Counted from the first letter of the stretch, positions 1 through 8,857 are shown. The stretch is 64,000 nt of DNA from Rhodobacter sp. SY28-1 (GCF_005222785.1 NZ_STGH01000001.1:558001-622000); one strand, 5' to 3'. Numbers and translations are program-made. The notes: generated by a model not told the origin, from the sequence alone.

Positions 1-1310
1 CGATCGGGTTCGACCAGCGACTCTACGCCCAGGACATCGCGGGCAGCCGGGCCCATGCGGCGATGTTGGCCGCGCAGGGCATCATCACTGATATGGATGC
101 CAAGGCGATTGGGGAAGGCCTGCTCGCGATCTTGTCAGAGATCGAGGCCGGAAAGTTCCCTTTCACCACCGACTTTGAAGACATCCACCTGAACATCGAG
201 GCCCGGCTGACCGAGCGGATCGGCGAGGCCGGAAAGCGGCTGCACACCGGGCGGTCGCGGAATGACCAGGTCGCCGTCGATTTCCGCCTCTGGGTCCGCG
301 ACCAGTGCGACCAGGCCATCGAGGGGCTCACGGGCCTGATGCAGGCCTTCCTGGCCCAGGCCGAGGCCGGGGCCGACTGGGTCATGCCCGGCTTCACCCA
401 CCTGCAGACCGCCCAGCCCGTGACCTGGGGTCACCACATGATGGCCTATGTCGAGATGTTCGCCCGCGACCGCAGCCGCTTTGAAGACGCGCGCCGCCGG
501 ATGAACGAGTGCCCCCTGGGCGCTGCGGCACTCGCCGGGACCAGCTTCCCCATCGACCGGCACGCCACGGCCAAGGCGCTTGGCTTCGACCGCCCGACGG
601 CGAACAGCCTCGACAGCGTTTCCGACCGCGACTTCGCGCTCGAATTCCTCGCCGCCTCCTCGATCTGCGCCATGCATCTGTCGCGCTTTGCCGAAGAGCT
701 GGTGATCTGGTCCTCGGCCCAGTTCCGCTTTGTCCGCCTGTCGGACCGCTGGACCACCGGCTCCAGCATCATGCCGCAGAAGAAGAACCCCGACGCGGCG
801 GAACTGCTGCGGGCGAAACTCGGCCGCATCCTCGGCGCCACGGTCGCGCTGTTCACCATCATGAAGGGCCTGGCGCTGACCTATTCCAAGGACATGCAGG
901 AAGACAAGGAACAGGTTTTCGACGCGGCAGACAGCCTGATGCTCGGCCTTGCCGCGATGACCGGGATGGTCAGCGACATGACTGCGAACCGCGACACCCT
1001 GAAGGCCGCCGCCGCCAGCGGCTTCTCCACCGCCACCGACCTGGCCGACTGGCTGGTCAAGACGCTGAACCTTCCGTTCCGCGAAGCGCACCACGTTACC
1101 GGCGCCCTCGTCGCAATGGCGGAAACCAAGGGCTGTGACCTGCCCGATCTGTCGCTGCAGGAAATGAACAGCGTCCATCCCGGCATCACGCAGGAAATCT
1201 ACTCCGTCCTCGGCGTCGAAAACTCGGTACGCAGCCGCTCCTCCTATGGCGGCACCGCACCGGATCAGGTCCGGGCGCAGGTCGCGCGCTGGAAACAGGC
1301 GTTGGGGTGA
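1..1310 (+). CDS. argH: argininosuccinate lyase, 5'-truncated by the window edge
   Basis: Argininosuccinate lyase splits argininosuccinate into arginine and fumarate, the last step of arginine synthesis, in the cytoplasm. The reading frame is open from base 3 and begins inside the conserved N-terminal part ([10 protein letters not shown]), so only the first few residues are missing. The fumarase/aspartase-superfamily signature [12 protein letters not shown] is present near residue 255 of the visible part, as are the TGRSRNDQV and THLQ active-site stretches. The protein is otherwise full length and intact. Two small lipoprotein genes follow on the same strand, the usual start of an argH-lipoprotein-lysA locus, but here lysA lies 23 kb away. 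Confidence 0.97.
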   Translation, partial: IGFDQRLYAQDIAGSRAHAAMLAAQGIITDMDAKAIGEGLLAILSEIEAGKFPFTTDFEDIHLNIEARLTERIGEAGKRLHTGRSRNDQVAVDFRLWVRDQCDQAIEGLTGLMQAFLAQAEAGADWVMPGFTHLQTAQPVTWGHHMMAYVEMFARDRSRFEDARRRMNECPLGAAALAGTSFPIDRHATAKALGFDRPTANSLDSVSDRDFALEFLAASSICAMHLSRFAEELVIWSSAQFRFVRLSDRWTTGSSIMPQKKNPDAAELLRAKLGRILGATVALFTIMKGLALTYSKDMQEDKEQVFDAADSLMLGLAAMTGMVSDMTANRDTLKAAAASGFSTATDLADWLVKTLNLPFREAHHVTGALVAMAETKGCDLPDLSLQEMNSVHPGITQEIYSVLGVENSVRSRSSYGGTAPDQVRAQVARWKQALG

Positions 1311-1360
1311 CGCCCGCGATGGTCGGTGCTAGTCTGCGGGCACCGATCAGGGAGACTGTG

Positions 1361-1513
1361 ATGAAACCGATCCTTCTTCTTGCGCTGCTTGCCCTGGCGG
1401 CCTGCCAGGACCCGATGCTAGGCACCAACATGACCTTCGGCCCCAACGGAGTGTCAGTGAATCCTGCCTTGTCCGGCAAGGTCGGGGATGTGAACGTGAC
1501 CCTGGAAAACTGA
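1361..1513 (+). CDS. small lipoprotein, about 50 residues
   Basis: A short protein with a type II signal peptide: Met-Lys, a leucine/alanine-rich core, then a lipobox ending LAAC at about residue 16. The mature part is only about 34 residues and has no recognisable domain. I chose the ATG at 1361 because it begins the signal peptide directly and follows a GGGAG ribosome binding site. An upstream in-frame extension to 1307 overlaps the end of argH and reads like non-coding sequence. A small lipoprotein between argH and lysA is common in alphaproteobacteria. Its function is unknown to me. Confidence 0.75.
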   Translation: MKPILLLALLALAACQDPMLGTNMTFGPNGVSVNPALSGKVGDVNVTLEN

Positions 1514-1528
1514 CCACAGGACCCGCCC

Positions 1529-1654
1529 ATGCCCCGCCTAGCCCTGATCGCCTGCCTGATCCTTGCCGCCTGTGGGGCCGATGGCCCGCCCGAGCCGCCC
1601 ACCCGCGGGATGGACATCTCGGGTGAGGTGCAGATGGGCGTGGTCGTCCGATGA
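1529..1654 (+). CDS. very small lipoprotein, 41 residues
   Basis: The frame encodes 41 residues starting MPRLALIACLILAACG, a compact lipoprotein signal with lipobox LAAC at about residue 15, followed by a proline-rich stretch and a short tail. The start is 15 bases after the previous stop, and the stop overlaps the ATG of the next gene as ATGA, which suggests translational coupling and supports it being real. There is no known domain. It could be a shortened copy of the preceding lipoprotein. Confidence 0.6.
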   Translation: MPRLALIACLILAACGADGPPEPPTRGMDISGEVQMGVVVR

Positions 1655-1971
1655 CCCCGCTGCGCCTGACCTATCTGGCCCTGGCCGCCTGGGGCGCCGT
1701 GCATCCGATGTACTGGTTCGTGACCTACATGCAGGAGACGGGCACTGGCCTTTCCGGCCTGATCGACGCCTGGTACGTCAACGCCTCGACCACCGGGCTC
1801 ACCTGGGACCTGACCATCGCCGCCATCGCGCTGACCGTCTGGGTGGTGGTCGAAACCGCCAGCCGCCGCACCTGGGCACATCTGGTGGCCATCCCCGCCA
1901 CCTTCTGCATCGGCGTCAGCTGCGGCCTGCCGCTGTATCTGTTCCTGCGCTCACGCCCGGGTGCGGCCTGA
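1651..1971 (+). CDS. DUF2834 membrane protein
   Basis: A 106-residue inner-membrane protein with three predicted hydrophobic segments at about 5-25, 50-70 and 78-98. The N-terminal pattern followed by a Tyr-Trp-Phe motif near residue 20, and the WDLTIAAIAL stretch near residue 52, match the DUF2834 family as I know it. The family has no established function. Its ATG overlaps the preceding stop (ATGA), so it is probably cotranscribed with the small lipoproteins. The next gene converges on it from the minus strand with only about 20 bases between the stops. Confidence 0.75.
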   Translation: MTPLRLTYLALAAWGAVHPMYWFVTYMQETGTGLSGLIDAWYVNASTTGLTWDLTIAAIALTVWVVVETASRRTWAHLVAIPATFCIGVSCGLPLYLFLRSRPGAA

Positions 1972-1992
1972 CCTCACCGACCGGGCGTCGGT

Positions 1993-2820
1993 TCAACCAG
2001 CCTGGTGGAAGACAAACGACCGCATCGAAACCGACCCAAGGTCGATCGCATCGGTCATGAAGGTCAGCTGGTCGCGAGAGTCGGACGCCCCGGCGATGGT
2101 CAGCGCGGGCATGTAGTGGTCGACCGTCGGATGCGCCATGCGAAGCAGGCTTCCCAACCCGGCAGTATCGGCCAGCGGCTTCAGATCCCGCGCCTCCAGC
2201 CGGTCGGCGAACATCCGGTCGAACTCCAACGCAAAGTCCTGCGGCGCGCCGCCGAACCGCATGGCGCGCAGGTTGTGCACCACGTTCCCGGACCCCAGGA
2301 TCAGCACACCCCGGTCGCGCAGTTCGGCCAGCGTGCGGCCGACCTCCAGCTGATGCTCCAGCCCCCGGGCCATGTCGATGGACACCTGGAACACCGGCAC
2401 CTTCGCCTGCGGATACAGGAACCGCAGCACGGTCCAGGCGCCATGGTCCAGACCCCAGGTATCGTCCTCGGCCGAGTGGTGGCTGGCCAGAAGGCTGACC
2501 ACCTCGCGTGCCAGGTCCGGATTGCCCGGGGCCGGGTAGTCCATCGCATACAGCGCTTCGGGAAAGCCGTAGAAATCGTGGATCGTCTTCGGCAGGTTCG
2601 ACACATCGACCAGCGTCGTGCCCTGAGTCATCCAGTGGGCCGAGACGACCAGGATCGCCGCCGGTTCCGGCAGGCTTTGCCCCAGCGCGGTCCAGGCCCG
2701 GCTGTATTCGGTATCCTCCAGCGCGTTCATCGGGCTGCCGTGGCCCAGAAAGACCACGGGCATCCGGGCTGAAGGCTTCAGCCGGTCGCGCAAGGCATGC
2801 AGGTCGGTGATCGCGCTCAT
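1993..2820 (-). CDS. ygiD: LigB-type extradiol dioxygenase, YgiD/4,5-DOPA dioxygenase family
   Basis: A 275-residue class III extradiol dioxygenase of the LigB superfamily. The N-terminal FLGHGSPMNAL motif carries the first metal-binding His. HWMTQG near residue 63 and HGAWTVLRFLYP near residue 123 supply further conserved His residues, as in YgiD/DODA enzymes that open catechol-type rings such as DOPA next to a hydroxyl. It is preceded 52 bases upstream by a DoxX gene on the same strand and lies near a divergent LysR gene, a frequent trio in proteobacteria. The natural substrate cannot be told from sequence. Confidence 0.88.
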   Translation of the reverse strand: MSAITDLHALRDRLKPSARMPVVFLGHGSPMNALEDTEYSRAWTALGQSLPEPAAILVVSAHWMTQGTTLVDVSNLPKTIHDFYGFPEALYAMDYPAPGNPDLAREVVSLLASHHSAEDDTWGLDHGAWTVLRFLYPQAKVPVFQVSIDMARGLEHQLEVGRTLAELRDRGVLILGSGNVVHNLRAMRFGGAPQDFALEFDRMFADRLEARDLKPLADTAGLGSLLRMAHPTVDHYMPALTIAGASDSRDQLTFMTDAIDLGSVSMRSFVFHQAG

Positions 2821-2872
2821 GGGTCAGTCCTTTCGATGCGTGGGCCGCCCTGACACGGGCGGCCCGAAGAGG

Positions 2873-3280
2873 TCAGGCCGTGGCCAGCGCCCGGGCCGAA
2901 GGCTTCAGCGCATAGGCACCACTGCCGAGCAGCGCGATAGCCCCTTGCACGATGGCCCAGAACAGCGGGAATTCCCAGCCGCCGCCTTCGCTGGAAAACA
3001 CCCAGCCGTTGCCCGAATGCACCCAGACAGCACCCAGCAGCACCGCGATCAGCGCCAGCGACACCGCGCGGGTGCCAACGCCCAGGATCAGGGCGATACC
3101 GCCGCCGACCTCGGCCAGGATGGTCAGATAGGCCAGAAACCCGGGCAGGCCGAGGCTTTCGAAATAGCCGACGGTGCCGGGGATGGTGAAGACGAAGACC
3201 TTCATCAGCCCGTGGGCGATGAACAGCGCACCGCTGGTCACGCGAAGGATCAAGGCGGCGTAGTCGGAATTGGGGGTCAT
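2873..3280 (-). CDS. DoxX family membrane protein
   Basis: A 135-residue inner-membrane protein with about four hydrophobic helices and the DoxX-type signature LILRVTSGALFIAHGLMK at the N terminus, followed by Gly-rich helices (PGFLAYLTILAEVGGG). DoxX proteins are poorly characterised. Some associate with redox enzymes, and they are often paired with aromatic-ring dioxygenases, as here. It is the first gene of a probable two-gene operon with the downstream dioxygenase and is divergent from the LysR regulator, which probably controls it. Confidence 0.88.
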   Translation of the reverse strand: MTPNSDYAALILRVTSGALFIAHGLMKVFVFTIPGTVGYFESLGLPGFLAYLTILAEVGGGIALILGVGTRAVSLALIAVLLGAVWVHSGNGWVFSSEGGGWEFPLFWAIVQGAIALLGSGAYALKPSARALATA

Positions 3281-3330
3281 CTCAGGGTCCTTTCCAGTGG
3301 CCGCACATCGGGCGGCGTCATGTCGCGAGC

Positions 3331-3340
3331 CTTAGCTAAG
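3331..3340. promoter_or_regulatory. perfect 10-base palindrome in a LysR/DoxX divergent promoter
   Basis: CTTAGCTAAG reads the same on both strands. It lies in the 80-base gap between the divergent doxX-like gene and the LysR gene, the place expected for a LysR operator. The binding assignment is inferred from position and symmetry only. Confidence 0.4.
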
Positions 3341-3360
3341 TCTTGACCCACCGACATGAA

Positions 3361-4293
3361 ATGGCGAAGTTATGGAATGACTATCCACAGTATGTTCCGA
3401 ATAGCGCCTTGGACCTGATCGATGAACTCCGCGCCTTCGTGGCCACCGCGCAGACCGGGTCCTTCACGTCGGCGGCGGAACAACTGGGCACGTCGAACCG
3501 CCTGACCTCGAAATACGTCGCGGGGCTGGAGGGTCGGCTGGGCGTTCGCCTCCTCCAGCGCACCACCCGCAAAGTCGGCCTGACCCCGGCGGGCGAGGAT
3601 CTTCTGGCCCGCGCGCCCGCCCTCCTCGACGATCTCGATGACCTGATCGGCGGCGTCACCGAAGGCTCGCAGGGGTTTGCCGGCGTGATCCGCATCTCAG
3701 CCTCGGTCACCTTCGGCGAGATCTATGTCGCGGGCCTGCTGGAGCGTTTTGGCCGACTGCATCCTGCGCTGTCCTTCGACCTCAGGCTGGATGACCGCCA
3801 TGTCGATCTGGCCACCGATGGCATCGACCTCGCCTTCCGCCTGGGCCAGACCGACACCCAATCCGTCAAGGCGCGCAAGCTGGGCAGCTTTGGCTCGGTC
3901 CTGGTCGCCAGCCCCGACTATCTGGCCCGCAGGGGCACCCCCGAAACCCCTGCAGACCTGGCCCGGCACGACTGCATCCTTGACACAAATCGCCGCGCGG
4001 CCCGGCGCTGGGCCTTCGGCGACGAGGCCGCCACCGTCCAGGGCCGCTACAGAGTGAACTCCGCCCGCGCCGCCGTCGAGCTTGCCGCGAAAGGGCAGGG
4101 CCTCGCCTACGCCCCGCGCTTTGCCCTGCAAGACGCACTGGCCGCGGGCAGCGTGATCCCAGTCCTGACCGATTACCAAGGCGAGGTCGGCACCCTGAAC
4201 GCCGTCTATCTGGAAGGCCGCGTCCTGCCGCGCAAGGTCCGCGCGCTGATCGACTTCGCGGCGGAAGACATCCGCAGCGCCGACATCCTGTAG
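3361..4293 (+). CDS. LysR family transcriptional regulator
   Basis: A typical LysR regulator of about 310 residues. An N-terminal winged helix-turn-helix (LRAFVATAQTGSFTSAAEQLG, then LEGRLGVRLLQRTTRKV) is followed by a periplasmic-binding-like effector domain. The start is uncertain. The ATG at 3361 gives an N-terminal extension, while the TTG at 3409 would give the usual short LysR N terminus (DLIDELRAFV), and neither has a strong ribosome binding site. It is divergent from the DoxX-dioxygenase pair and so probably regulates it. Its effector is unknown. Confidence 0.88.
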   Translation: MAKLWNDYPQYVPNSALDLIDELRAFVATAQTGSFTSAAEQLGTSNRLTSKYVAGLEGRLGVRLLQRTTRKVGLTPAGEDLLARAPALLDDLDDLIGGVTEGSQGFAGVIRISASVTFGEIYVAGLLERFGRLHPALSFDLRLDDRHVDLATDGIDLAFRLGQTDTQSVKARKLGSFGSVLVASPDYLARRGTPETPADLARHDCILDTNRRAARRWAFGDEAATVQGRYRVNSARAAVELAAKGQGLAYAPRFALQDALAAGSVIPVLTDYQGEVGTLNAVYLEGRVLPRKVRALIDFAAEDIRSADIL

Positions 4294-5310
4294 CTACTTG
4301 CTTGACTGCCGGATCATCAGTTCGGGCCGGATCGCCACGGTCGCAGGCCCGGCCTGCCGCCCGTCCAGCACATCAAGGATCAGCGCCGCCGCCCGTGCCC
4401 CGATCTCGCGCGGGAAGGGGTTGATCGTGGTCAGCGCCGGGACAGACACTTCGGCAATCTCATAGTCGCCGAAGCCCGCGATCCAGATGTCGCCCGGCAC
4501 CGCCACCCCCCGCCGTTGACATTCCGTCAGCGCCCCAAAGGCCGACAGGTCCGACACGCAGATCACCGCCTGGGTGTCCGGCAGCCAGTCCAACAGCCGC
4601 CCCATCGCATCCGCCCCTTCGCGCATCGAAATCGGCGGAGCGCCCGCGTCGATCAATCGGCTTGCATCCAGCCCCTGCGCCCGCATCGCCGCGACAAAGC
4701 CTTCGCGCCGGTCGGTGCCCCGCGTGTCGCGGTCGGCATCGCCGCCGATAAAGGCGATCCGCTGCGCGCCTTGCGCCACGAAATGGTCGATCATCCCGCG
4801 CACCGCCTCGGCGTTGGAAAAGCCCACGACATGCCCGATCGGATCGGCGGGTAGGTCCCAGGTCTCGATCACCGGGATGCCCGCACTGTCCAGCAGGCGC
4901 CGGGTGCGCGGCGTATGCTTGCCCCCGGTCACCACGATGGCCTCCGGCCTCCGGCGCAGCAGCTGTTCCACCAGCCGCTCCTCCTCGTGGATGTCATAAT
5001 CGGTGTAGCCCAGCAGAATCTGCAGCCCCCGCGCCTTCAGCCCCTCGGACAGGCCCCGGAGGGTTTCAGCAAAGTTGGCGTTGTTGATCGACGGGATGGT
5101 GACCGCGACGAAATCCGTGCGCTGAGACCTCAACGACGACGCCGTCGAGTCGAAGACATAGCCGATCCCCTCGGCCGCCTGCAGGATCGCATCCCGGGTC
5201 GCCTCGCTGACCGAACTGTCCCGCTTGAAAGCCCGGCTGACCGTCATCGGCGACACCCCGGCAATGCGGGCGACATCGGCCATGGTCGGGGTCTTGCGCG
5301 GTTGCGTCAT
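4294..5310 (-). CDS. LacI family regulator, probably of gluconate/idonate genes (GntR-like)
   Basis: A 338-residue LacI-type repressor. The N-terminal helix-turn-helix MADVARIAGVSPMTVSRAFKR lies at about residues 10-30, followed by a sugar-binding periplasmic-like domain. It is the last gene of the minus-strand set idnO-gntK-dehydrogenase-barrel protein-LacI, starting 14 bases after the preceding stop. The context makes it a candidate local regulator of gluconate/idonate catabolism, with gluconate, 6-phosphogluconate or 5-ketogluconate as possible inducers. The palindrome at 7864-7878 is a plausible target. That pairing is inferred, because a second LacI gene (12301-13296) has an identical site. 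Confidence 0.88.
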   Translation of the reverse strand: MTQPRKTPTMADVARIAGVSPMTVSRAFKRDSSVSEATRDAILQAAEGIGYVFDSTASSLRSQRTDFVAVTIPSINNANFAETLRGLSEGLKARGLQILLGYTDYDIHEEERLVEQLLRRRPEAIVVTGGKHTPRTRRLLDSAGIPVIETWDLPADPIGHVVGFSNAEAVRGMIDHFVAQGAQRIAFIGGDADRDTRGTDRREGFVAAMRAQGLDASRLIDAGAPPISMREGADAMGRLLDWLPDTQAVICVSDLSAFGALTECQRRGVAVPGDIWIAGFGDYEIAEVSVPALTTINPFPREIGARAAALILDVLDGRQAGPATVAIRPELMIRQSSK

Positions 5311-5324
5311 GGCCTGAGCTTACG

Positions 5325-5678
5325 TTACCCCTGACCGGAATCCAGCACCGGCGCAAAGGACTGCGCCGCAGTGACATGGTGGTGGATGCGCCCGGTGAAG
5401 TGCCGCGCCAGAACCGCCTCGGTCGCCGCGCGCCCCTCCTTGCGGATCGGATGGGCCAGAAAGGCCTCCACCGTTGCCAGGTCGGGCCAGTCGATGGCCA
5501 GGATCAGCGGGTATTCCGGAGCGCCCTCATCCCGGTCCTCGGAAAAAGTGACATGGATCGCCAGCGCCCCCGGAAACCGCCGCCAGACCGGCAGGATTTC
5601 CGCCAGCACGTCGCGGCGGAAGGCCTCCTCATGCCCTTCGTGCAGGGTCCCCTCGAACAGCGCATACCGCGTAATCAT
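5325..5678 (-). CDS. small dimeric alpha/beta-barrel (ABM/Dabb-like) protein
   Basis: A 117-residue protein starting MITRYALFEGTLHEG. The alternation of short strands and helices, and the His-rich end (HFTGRIHHHVTAAQ), fit the ferredoxin-like dimeric barrel fold seen in antibiotic-biosynthesis-monooxygenase and stress-responsive barrel proteins. I chose the start at 5678 because its ATG overlaps the stop of the upstream dehydrogenase (ATGA). It sits inside the gluconate operon. Its role is unknown; an ancillary isomerase, mutarotase or detoxification function is possible. Confidence 0.6.
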   Translation of the reverse strand: MITRYALFEGTLHEGHEEAFRRDVLAEILPVWRRFPGALAIHVTFSEDRDEGAPEYPLILAIDWPDLATVEAFLAHPIRKEGRAATEAVLARHFTGRIHHHVTAAQSFAPVLDSGQG

Positions 5679-6568
5679 GCCAAGTCCTTTCCGGGTCCCC
5701 AGTCTTTTCGAACAGCAAAGAATTCCATCAGCGCGGCCTGATCCTCGCCCCCCAGACCCGCCGCCGTCAGCATCCGGTGCACCTCGGCGCACAGCGCGGT
5801 CAGCGGCATCGCCGTCCCGGTCGCCCGCGCCAGATCGGCGGCCCCGTTCAGGTCCTTGACCATGTTGTCGATCCGCCCCGTCCGCCGGTAATCCCGCGCG
5901 GCCATGCGCGGCATGTATTCCTGCAGGATCGCCGAATCCGCCCGGCCCCCCGCCAAGGCCTGTGGGATCATCGCCGCATCGACCCCCGCCGCCTCGGCCA
6001 GAGCGGTCGCTTCGGCCACCGCGAGGAACCCAAGGCCGCACAGCACCTGGTTGATAAGCTTCGTCGTCTGCCCCGCCCCCGGCCCGCCCATCCGCGTCTG
6101 GTTCGACGCCACGCCCGCCAGCACTGCCTGAGCTTCGGCCACATCCTCCGGCTCGCCGCCCTGCATCAGCGTCAGCTCGCCCGTGGCCGCCTTCGGGATG
6201 CCGCCCGACAGCGGGCTGTCCACCCAGCGCAAGCCCTTCGCCTGCGCCTCGGCGGCCAGTGCCTTTGTCGCCACCGGATCGATCGAGGACATGTCGATGA
6301 CCAGCGCTCCGGGATCAGCACCTTCGGCCACGCCCCCCGGCCCGAACACCGCCGCCCGCACGATATGGGCGGCGTTCAGCGACAGGATCACCGCCCGCGC
6401 CCCCCGCGCCGCTGCCGCCGCCGAAGTGGCCGCCGTCGCGCCAAGCTCGGTCAGCGCCGCCACCTTCACCGGGTCAAGGTCAAACACGCGCAACTCGGCG
6501 CCCGTCGCCACCAGCCGAGCGCCAATGGCCCCGCCCATCGCTCCGGCTCCGATCAGGGCCAGGGTCAT
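5675..6568 (-). CDS. beta-hydroxyacid dehydrogenase (3-hydroxyisobutyrate / tartronate semialdehyde reductase family)
   Basis: A 297-residue NAD(P)-dependent oxidoreductase. The Rossmann motif GAGAMGGAIG lies at residues 7-16, the substrate-loop motif SPLSGGIPKAATG at about 117-129, and the catalytic-lysine helix TKLINQ at about 168-173. Family members oxidise or reduce small beta-hydroxyacids such as glycerate, 3-hydroxyisobutyrate or 6-phosphogluconate-like acids. It is coupled by ATGA overlaps both upstream to gluconokinase and downstream to the small barrel protein, so it probably acts on a sugar acid of the same pathway. The exact substrate is unknown. Confidence 0.85.
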   Translation of the reverse strand: MTLALIGAGAMGGAIGARLVATGAELRVFDLDPVKVAALTELGATAATSAAAAARGARAVILSLNAAHIVRAAVFGPGGVAEGADPGALVIDMSSIDPVATKALAAEAQAKGLRWVDSPLSGGIPKAATGELTLMQGGEPEDVAEAQAVLAGVASNQTRMGGPGAGQTTKLINQVLCGLGFLAVAEATALAEAAGVDAAMIPQALAGGRADSAILQEYMPRMAARDYRRTGRIDNMVKDLNGAADLARATGTAMPLTALCAEVHRMLTAAGLGGEDQAALMEFFAVRKDWGPGKDLA

Positions 6569-7062
6569 GGCTCTCCTCCATCAAGCTTGGCCAGCACTGC
6601 CTCAACAATGGCCGCCAAAGACTGGTCGATATCCACCGTCACCGCTTCGTCCGGCCCCGGGGCCTCCAGAGCCGCGAACTGGCTGTCCAAGAGCGAGGTC
6701 GGCATGTAATGCCCGGTCCGCGCCGCCATCCGCGCCGCGATCACTTCGCGGCTGCCCGCCAGATGCACCAACCGCACTGGCCCCCCGGCCCCCTGCCGTA
6801 TTCGATCCCGATACACCCGCTTCAGCGCCGAGCAGCCCACGATGACCGGAGCCCCAGACGCCAGCACCCCCGCCACCCGGTCCAGCCAGGGCCAACGGTC
6901 CGCATCAGTCAAGGGAACCCCCGCCCGCATCTTCTCCACCGCTTCCGGCGTGTGCAGGTCATCCCCATCGCGATACGGCACCCCCAGCCGCTCCGACAGG
7001 CCTTCGCCCACCGACGACTTCCCGCAGCCCGCCACCCCCATGATGACGACACGCAAGCTCAT
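6565..7062 (-). CDS. gntK: gluconokinase
   Basis: A 165-residue thermoresistant-type gluconokinase that phosphorylates gluconate to 6-phosphogluconate with ATP. The P-loop MGVAGCGKSS is at residues 8-17. GDDLHTPEAVEKMRAGVPLTD and DRWPWL, typical of GntK/IdnK, follow at about 32-60, and GHYMPTSLLDSQF near residue 120. The start at 7062 overlaps the preceding stop as ATGA. With 6-phosphogluconate dehydrogenase at 10825-12225 it gives a direct gluconate to ribulose 5-phosphate route. IdnK is an equally valid name because idnD and idnO are neighbours. Confidence 0.95.
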   Translation of the reverse strand: MSLRVVIMGVAGCGKSSVGEGLSERLGVPYRDGDDLHTPEAVEKMRAGVPLTDADRWPWLDRVAGVLASGAPVIVGCSALKRVYRDRIRQGAGGPVRLVHLAGSREVIAARMAARTGHYMPTSLLDSQFAALEAPGPDEAVTVDIDQSLAAIVEAVLAKLDGGEP

Positions 7063-7814
7063 AGCGACGCCGTGATCCCGCCGTCGACATACAGGATATG
7101 CCCGTTCACGAAACTCGACGCGTCCGAGGACAGGAACACGCAGGCCCCCTGCAATTCCTCCACCTTCCCCCAACGCCCCGCCGGTGTCCGCTTCTCTAGC
7201 CAGGCGCTGAAAGCCGGGTCCGCCACCAGAGCCGCGTTCAGCGGAGTATCGAAATATCCGGGAGCAATCGCGTTGCACTGCAACCCATGCTTCGCCCAGT
7301 CCGTCGCCATCCCCTTGGTCAGGTTCCCCACCGCCCCCTTGGTCGCCGTGTAGGGCGCGATCCCGGGCCGAGCCAAGGCGGTCTGCACCGAGGCGATGTT
7401 GATGATCTTCCCCCGCCCCCGCGCAATCATGTGCCGCGCGACGGCTTGCCCGACGTGGAATACGCTCGCGATATTAGTCTGCAACAACCGCTCGAACGCC
7501 TCCGCCGGAAACTCCTCCAACGGCGCGCGGTGCTGCATCCCGGCGTTGTTCACCAGGATGTCGATAACCTTCCCCGAAGCCTCGAACGCATCCACCGCCG
7601 CCCGGACACCCTCATGGTCGGTCGCATTGAAAGCCAAAGTCTCCGCTCCGGCAATCCGCACCGCCGCAGCGGCCAGCTTCCCCGCATCCCGCCCGTTCAG
7701 CACGACCTGCGCCCCCGCCTCGGCCAGTCCTTGCGCCAACGCAAAGCCGATCCCCTGCGACGACCCGGTAATCAGCGCCCGCCGCCCCGTCAGATCGAAC
7801 AGCCGATGTCCCAT
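7059..7814 (-). CDS. idnO: gluconate 5-dehydrogenase (SDR)
   Basis: A 251-residue classical short-chain dehydrogenase. The cofactor motif TGSSQGIG is near residue 15, NNAG near 90, a catalytic Ser in INIASVQ near 140, and YTATKGA with catalytic Tyr and Lys near 155. Length and motifs fit IdnO/Gno, which interconverts 5-ketogluconate and gluconate. The start at 7814 gives the usual N terminus (LFDLTGRRALITG); a longer upstream extension has no coding character. It heads a five-gene minus-strand operon coupled by ATGA overlaps and is divergent from a 2-ketoacid reductase and idnD, over a LacI-type palindrome. Confidence 0.9.
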   Translation of the reverse strand: MGHRLFDLTGRRALITGSSQGIGFALAQGLAEAGAQVVLNGRDAGKLAAAAVRIAGAETLAFNATDHEGVRAAVDAFEASGKVIDILVNNAGMQHRAPLEEFPAEAFERLLQTNIASVFHVGQAVARHMIARGRGKIINIASVQTALARPGIAPYTATKGAVGNLTKGMATDWAKHGLQCNAIAPGYFDTPLNAALVADPAFSAWLEKRTPAGRWGKVEELQGACVFLSSDASSFVNGHILYVDGGITASL

Positions 7815-7863
7815 GCCCCGCGTCCCCTCACTTCGCTCTCGACAAGCGCGTTTCGACTCGTTT

Positions 7864-7878
7864 ATGTTATCGATAACA
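7864..7878. promoter_or_regulatory. LacI-family operator, perfect palindrome
   Basis: TGTTATCGATAACA (7865-7878) is a perfect 14-base palindrome with the central CG step typical of LacI-family operators. It lies in the 92-base gap between divergent idnO and the 2-ketoacid reductase. The 14 bases ATGTTATCGATAAC (7864-7877) recur exactly at 13306-13319, before the sugar transporter. The binding protein is inferred, not shown. Confidence 0.75.
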
Positions 7879-7906
7879 CACCCTGTCAAGCGCGCTGAGG
7901 ACAAGA

Positions 7907-8857
7907 ATGACCAAACCCCATGTCCTGCAAGTCGGCCCGTATCCAGAGTGGGACCAGACCCCCCTCGACACCGCCTACACCATCCACCGCTGGTGGGAGG
8001 CCGCCGACAAGGACGAGCTGCTGGCCAAGGTCGGCCCAGAGGTCCGCGCCATCGCCACCCGGGGCGACTTGGGAGCCTCCGAGGCGATGATCGCCGCCTG
8101 TCCGAAGCTGGAGATGATCTCGGTCTTTGGCGTCGGCTATGATGCGGTGCACCTTGCCAGCTGCCGGGCGCGGGGGATCAAGGTCTCGAACACCCCCGAC
8201 GTCCTGACCGACGATGTGGCCGACCTTGCCGTGGCGATGCTGCTGTCCCTGGTGCGACGGGTGGTCCCGGCCGAGGCCTGGGTCCGCTCTGGCGACTGGG
8301 CGGCCAAGGGCAACCCTCCGCTGACCCGCAAGGTGTCAGGCACCCGTGCGGGTATCCTTGGTCTGGGCCGGATCGGCGCGGCCATCGCCCGGCGCTGCCA
8401 GGGTTTCGGCATGCAGATCGCCTATTCCGCCCGCAGCCCCAAACCAGGGGCCGAGGGCTGGACCTACATCCCCGACGCCGCCGAATTGGCCCGCAACTGT
8501 GACCACCTCTTCGTCGCCCTCGCCGCCACGCCGGAGACCCGGCACATCGTCAATGCCGACGTCCTCAAGGCCCTTGGCCCCGATGGCACCGTCATCAACA
8601 TCAGCCGCGCCGCCAACGTGGACGAAACGGCCCTCCTCGACGCCCTCGAAGGCGGCCACATTGCCGGGGCCGCGCTCGACGTCTTCGAAGGTGAGCCGAA
8701 CCTCAATCCCCGCTTCCTGTCGGCCCCGAATGTCCTCCTCCAACCCCACCACGGCTCGGGCACCGTCGACACCCGCAAGGCGATGGGCAAGCTGATGCGC
8801 GACAACCTGACCGCCCATTTCGCCGGTCAGCCCCTCGTCACCCCGGTCGCGCTATGA
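7907..8857 (+). CDS. D-isomer-specific 2-hydroxyacid dehydrogenase (2-ketogluconate/hydroxypyruvate reductase type)
   Basis: A 316-residue NAD(P)-dependent 2-hydroxyacid dehydrogenase. The Rossmann motif GLGRIGAAIARR is near residue 150. The catalytic Arg region is VINISRAANVDE, the Glu lies in DVFEGEP, and the His in LLQPHHGSGT. Such enzymes reduce 2-ketogluconate, glyoxylate or hydroxypyruvate. It opens the plus-strand arm of the gluconate/idonate module, and its stop overlaps the idnD start as ATGA. A role in reducing 2-keto-sugar acids to gluconate or idonate fits the context. Specificity cannot be read from the sequence. Confidence 0.88.
   Translation: MTKPHVLQVGPYPEWDQTPLDTAYTIHRWWEAADKDELLAKVGPEVRAIATRGDLGASEAMIAACPKLEMISVFGVGYDAVHLASCRARGIKVSNTPDVLTDDVADLAVAMLLSLVRRVVPAEAWVRSGDWAAKGNPPLTRKVSGTRAGILGLGRIGAAIARRCQGFGMQIAYSARSPKPGAEGWTYIPDAAELARNCDHLFVALAATPETRHIVNADVLKALGPDGTVINISRAANVDETALLDALEGGHIAGAALDVFEGEPNLNPRFLSAPNVLLQPHHGSGTVDTRKAMGKLMRDNLTAHFAGQPLVTPVAL

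Noticed and set aside
135-1178. Long open minus-strand frames opposite argH and many other genes
   Set aside because: In GC-rich DNA the antisense frames of real genes stay open by codon bias; their translations are low-complexity and match no family.
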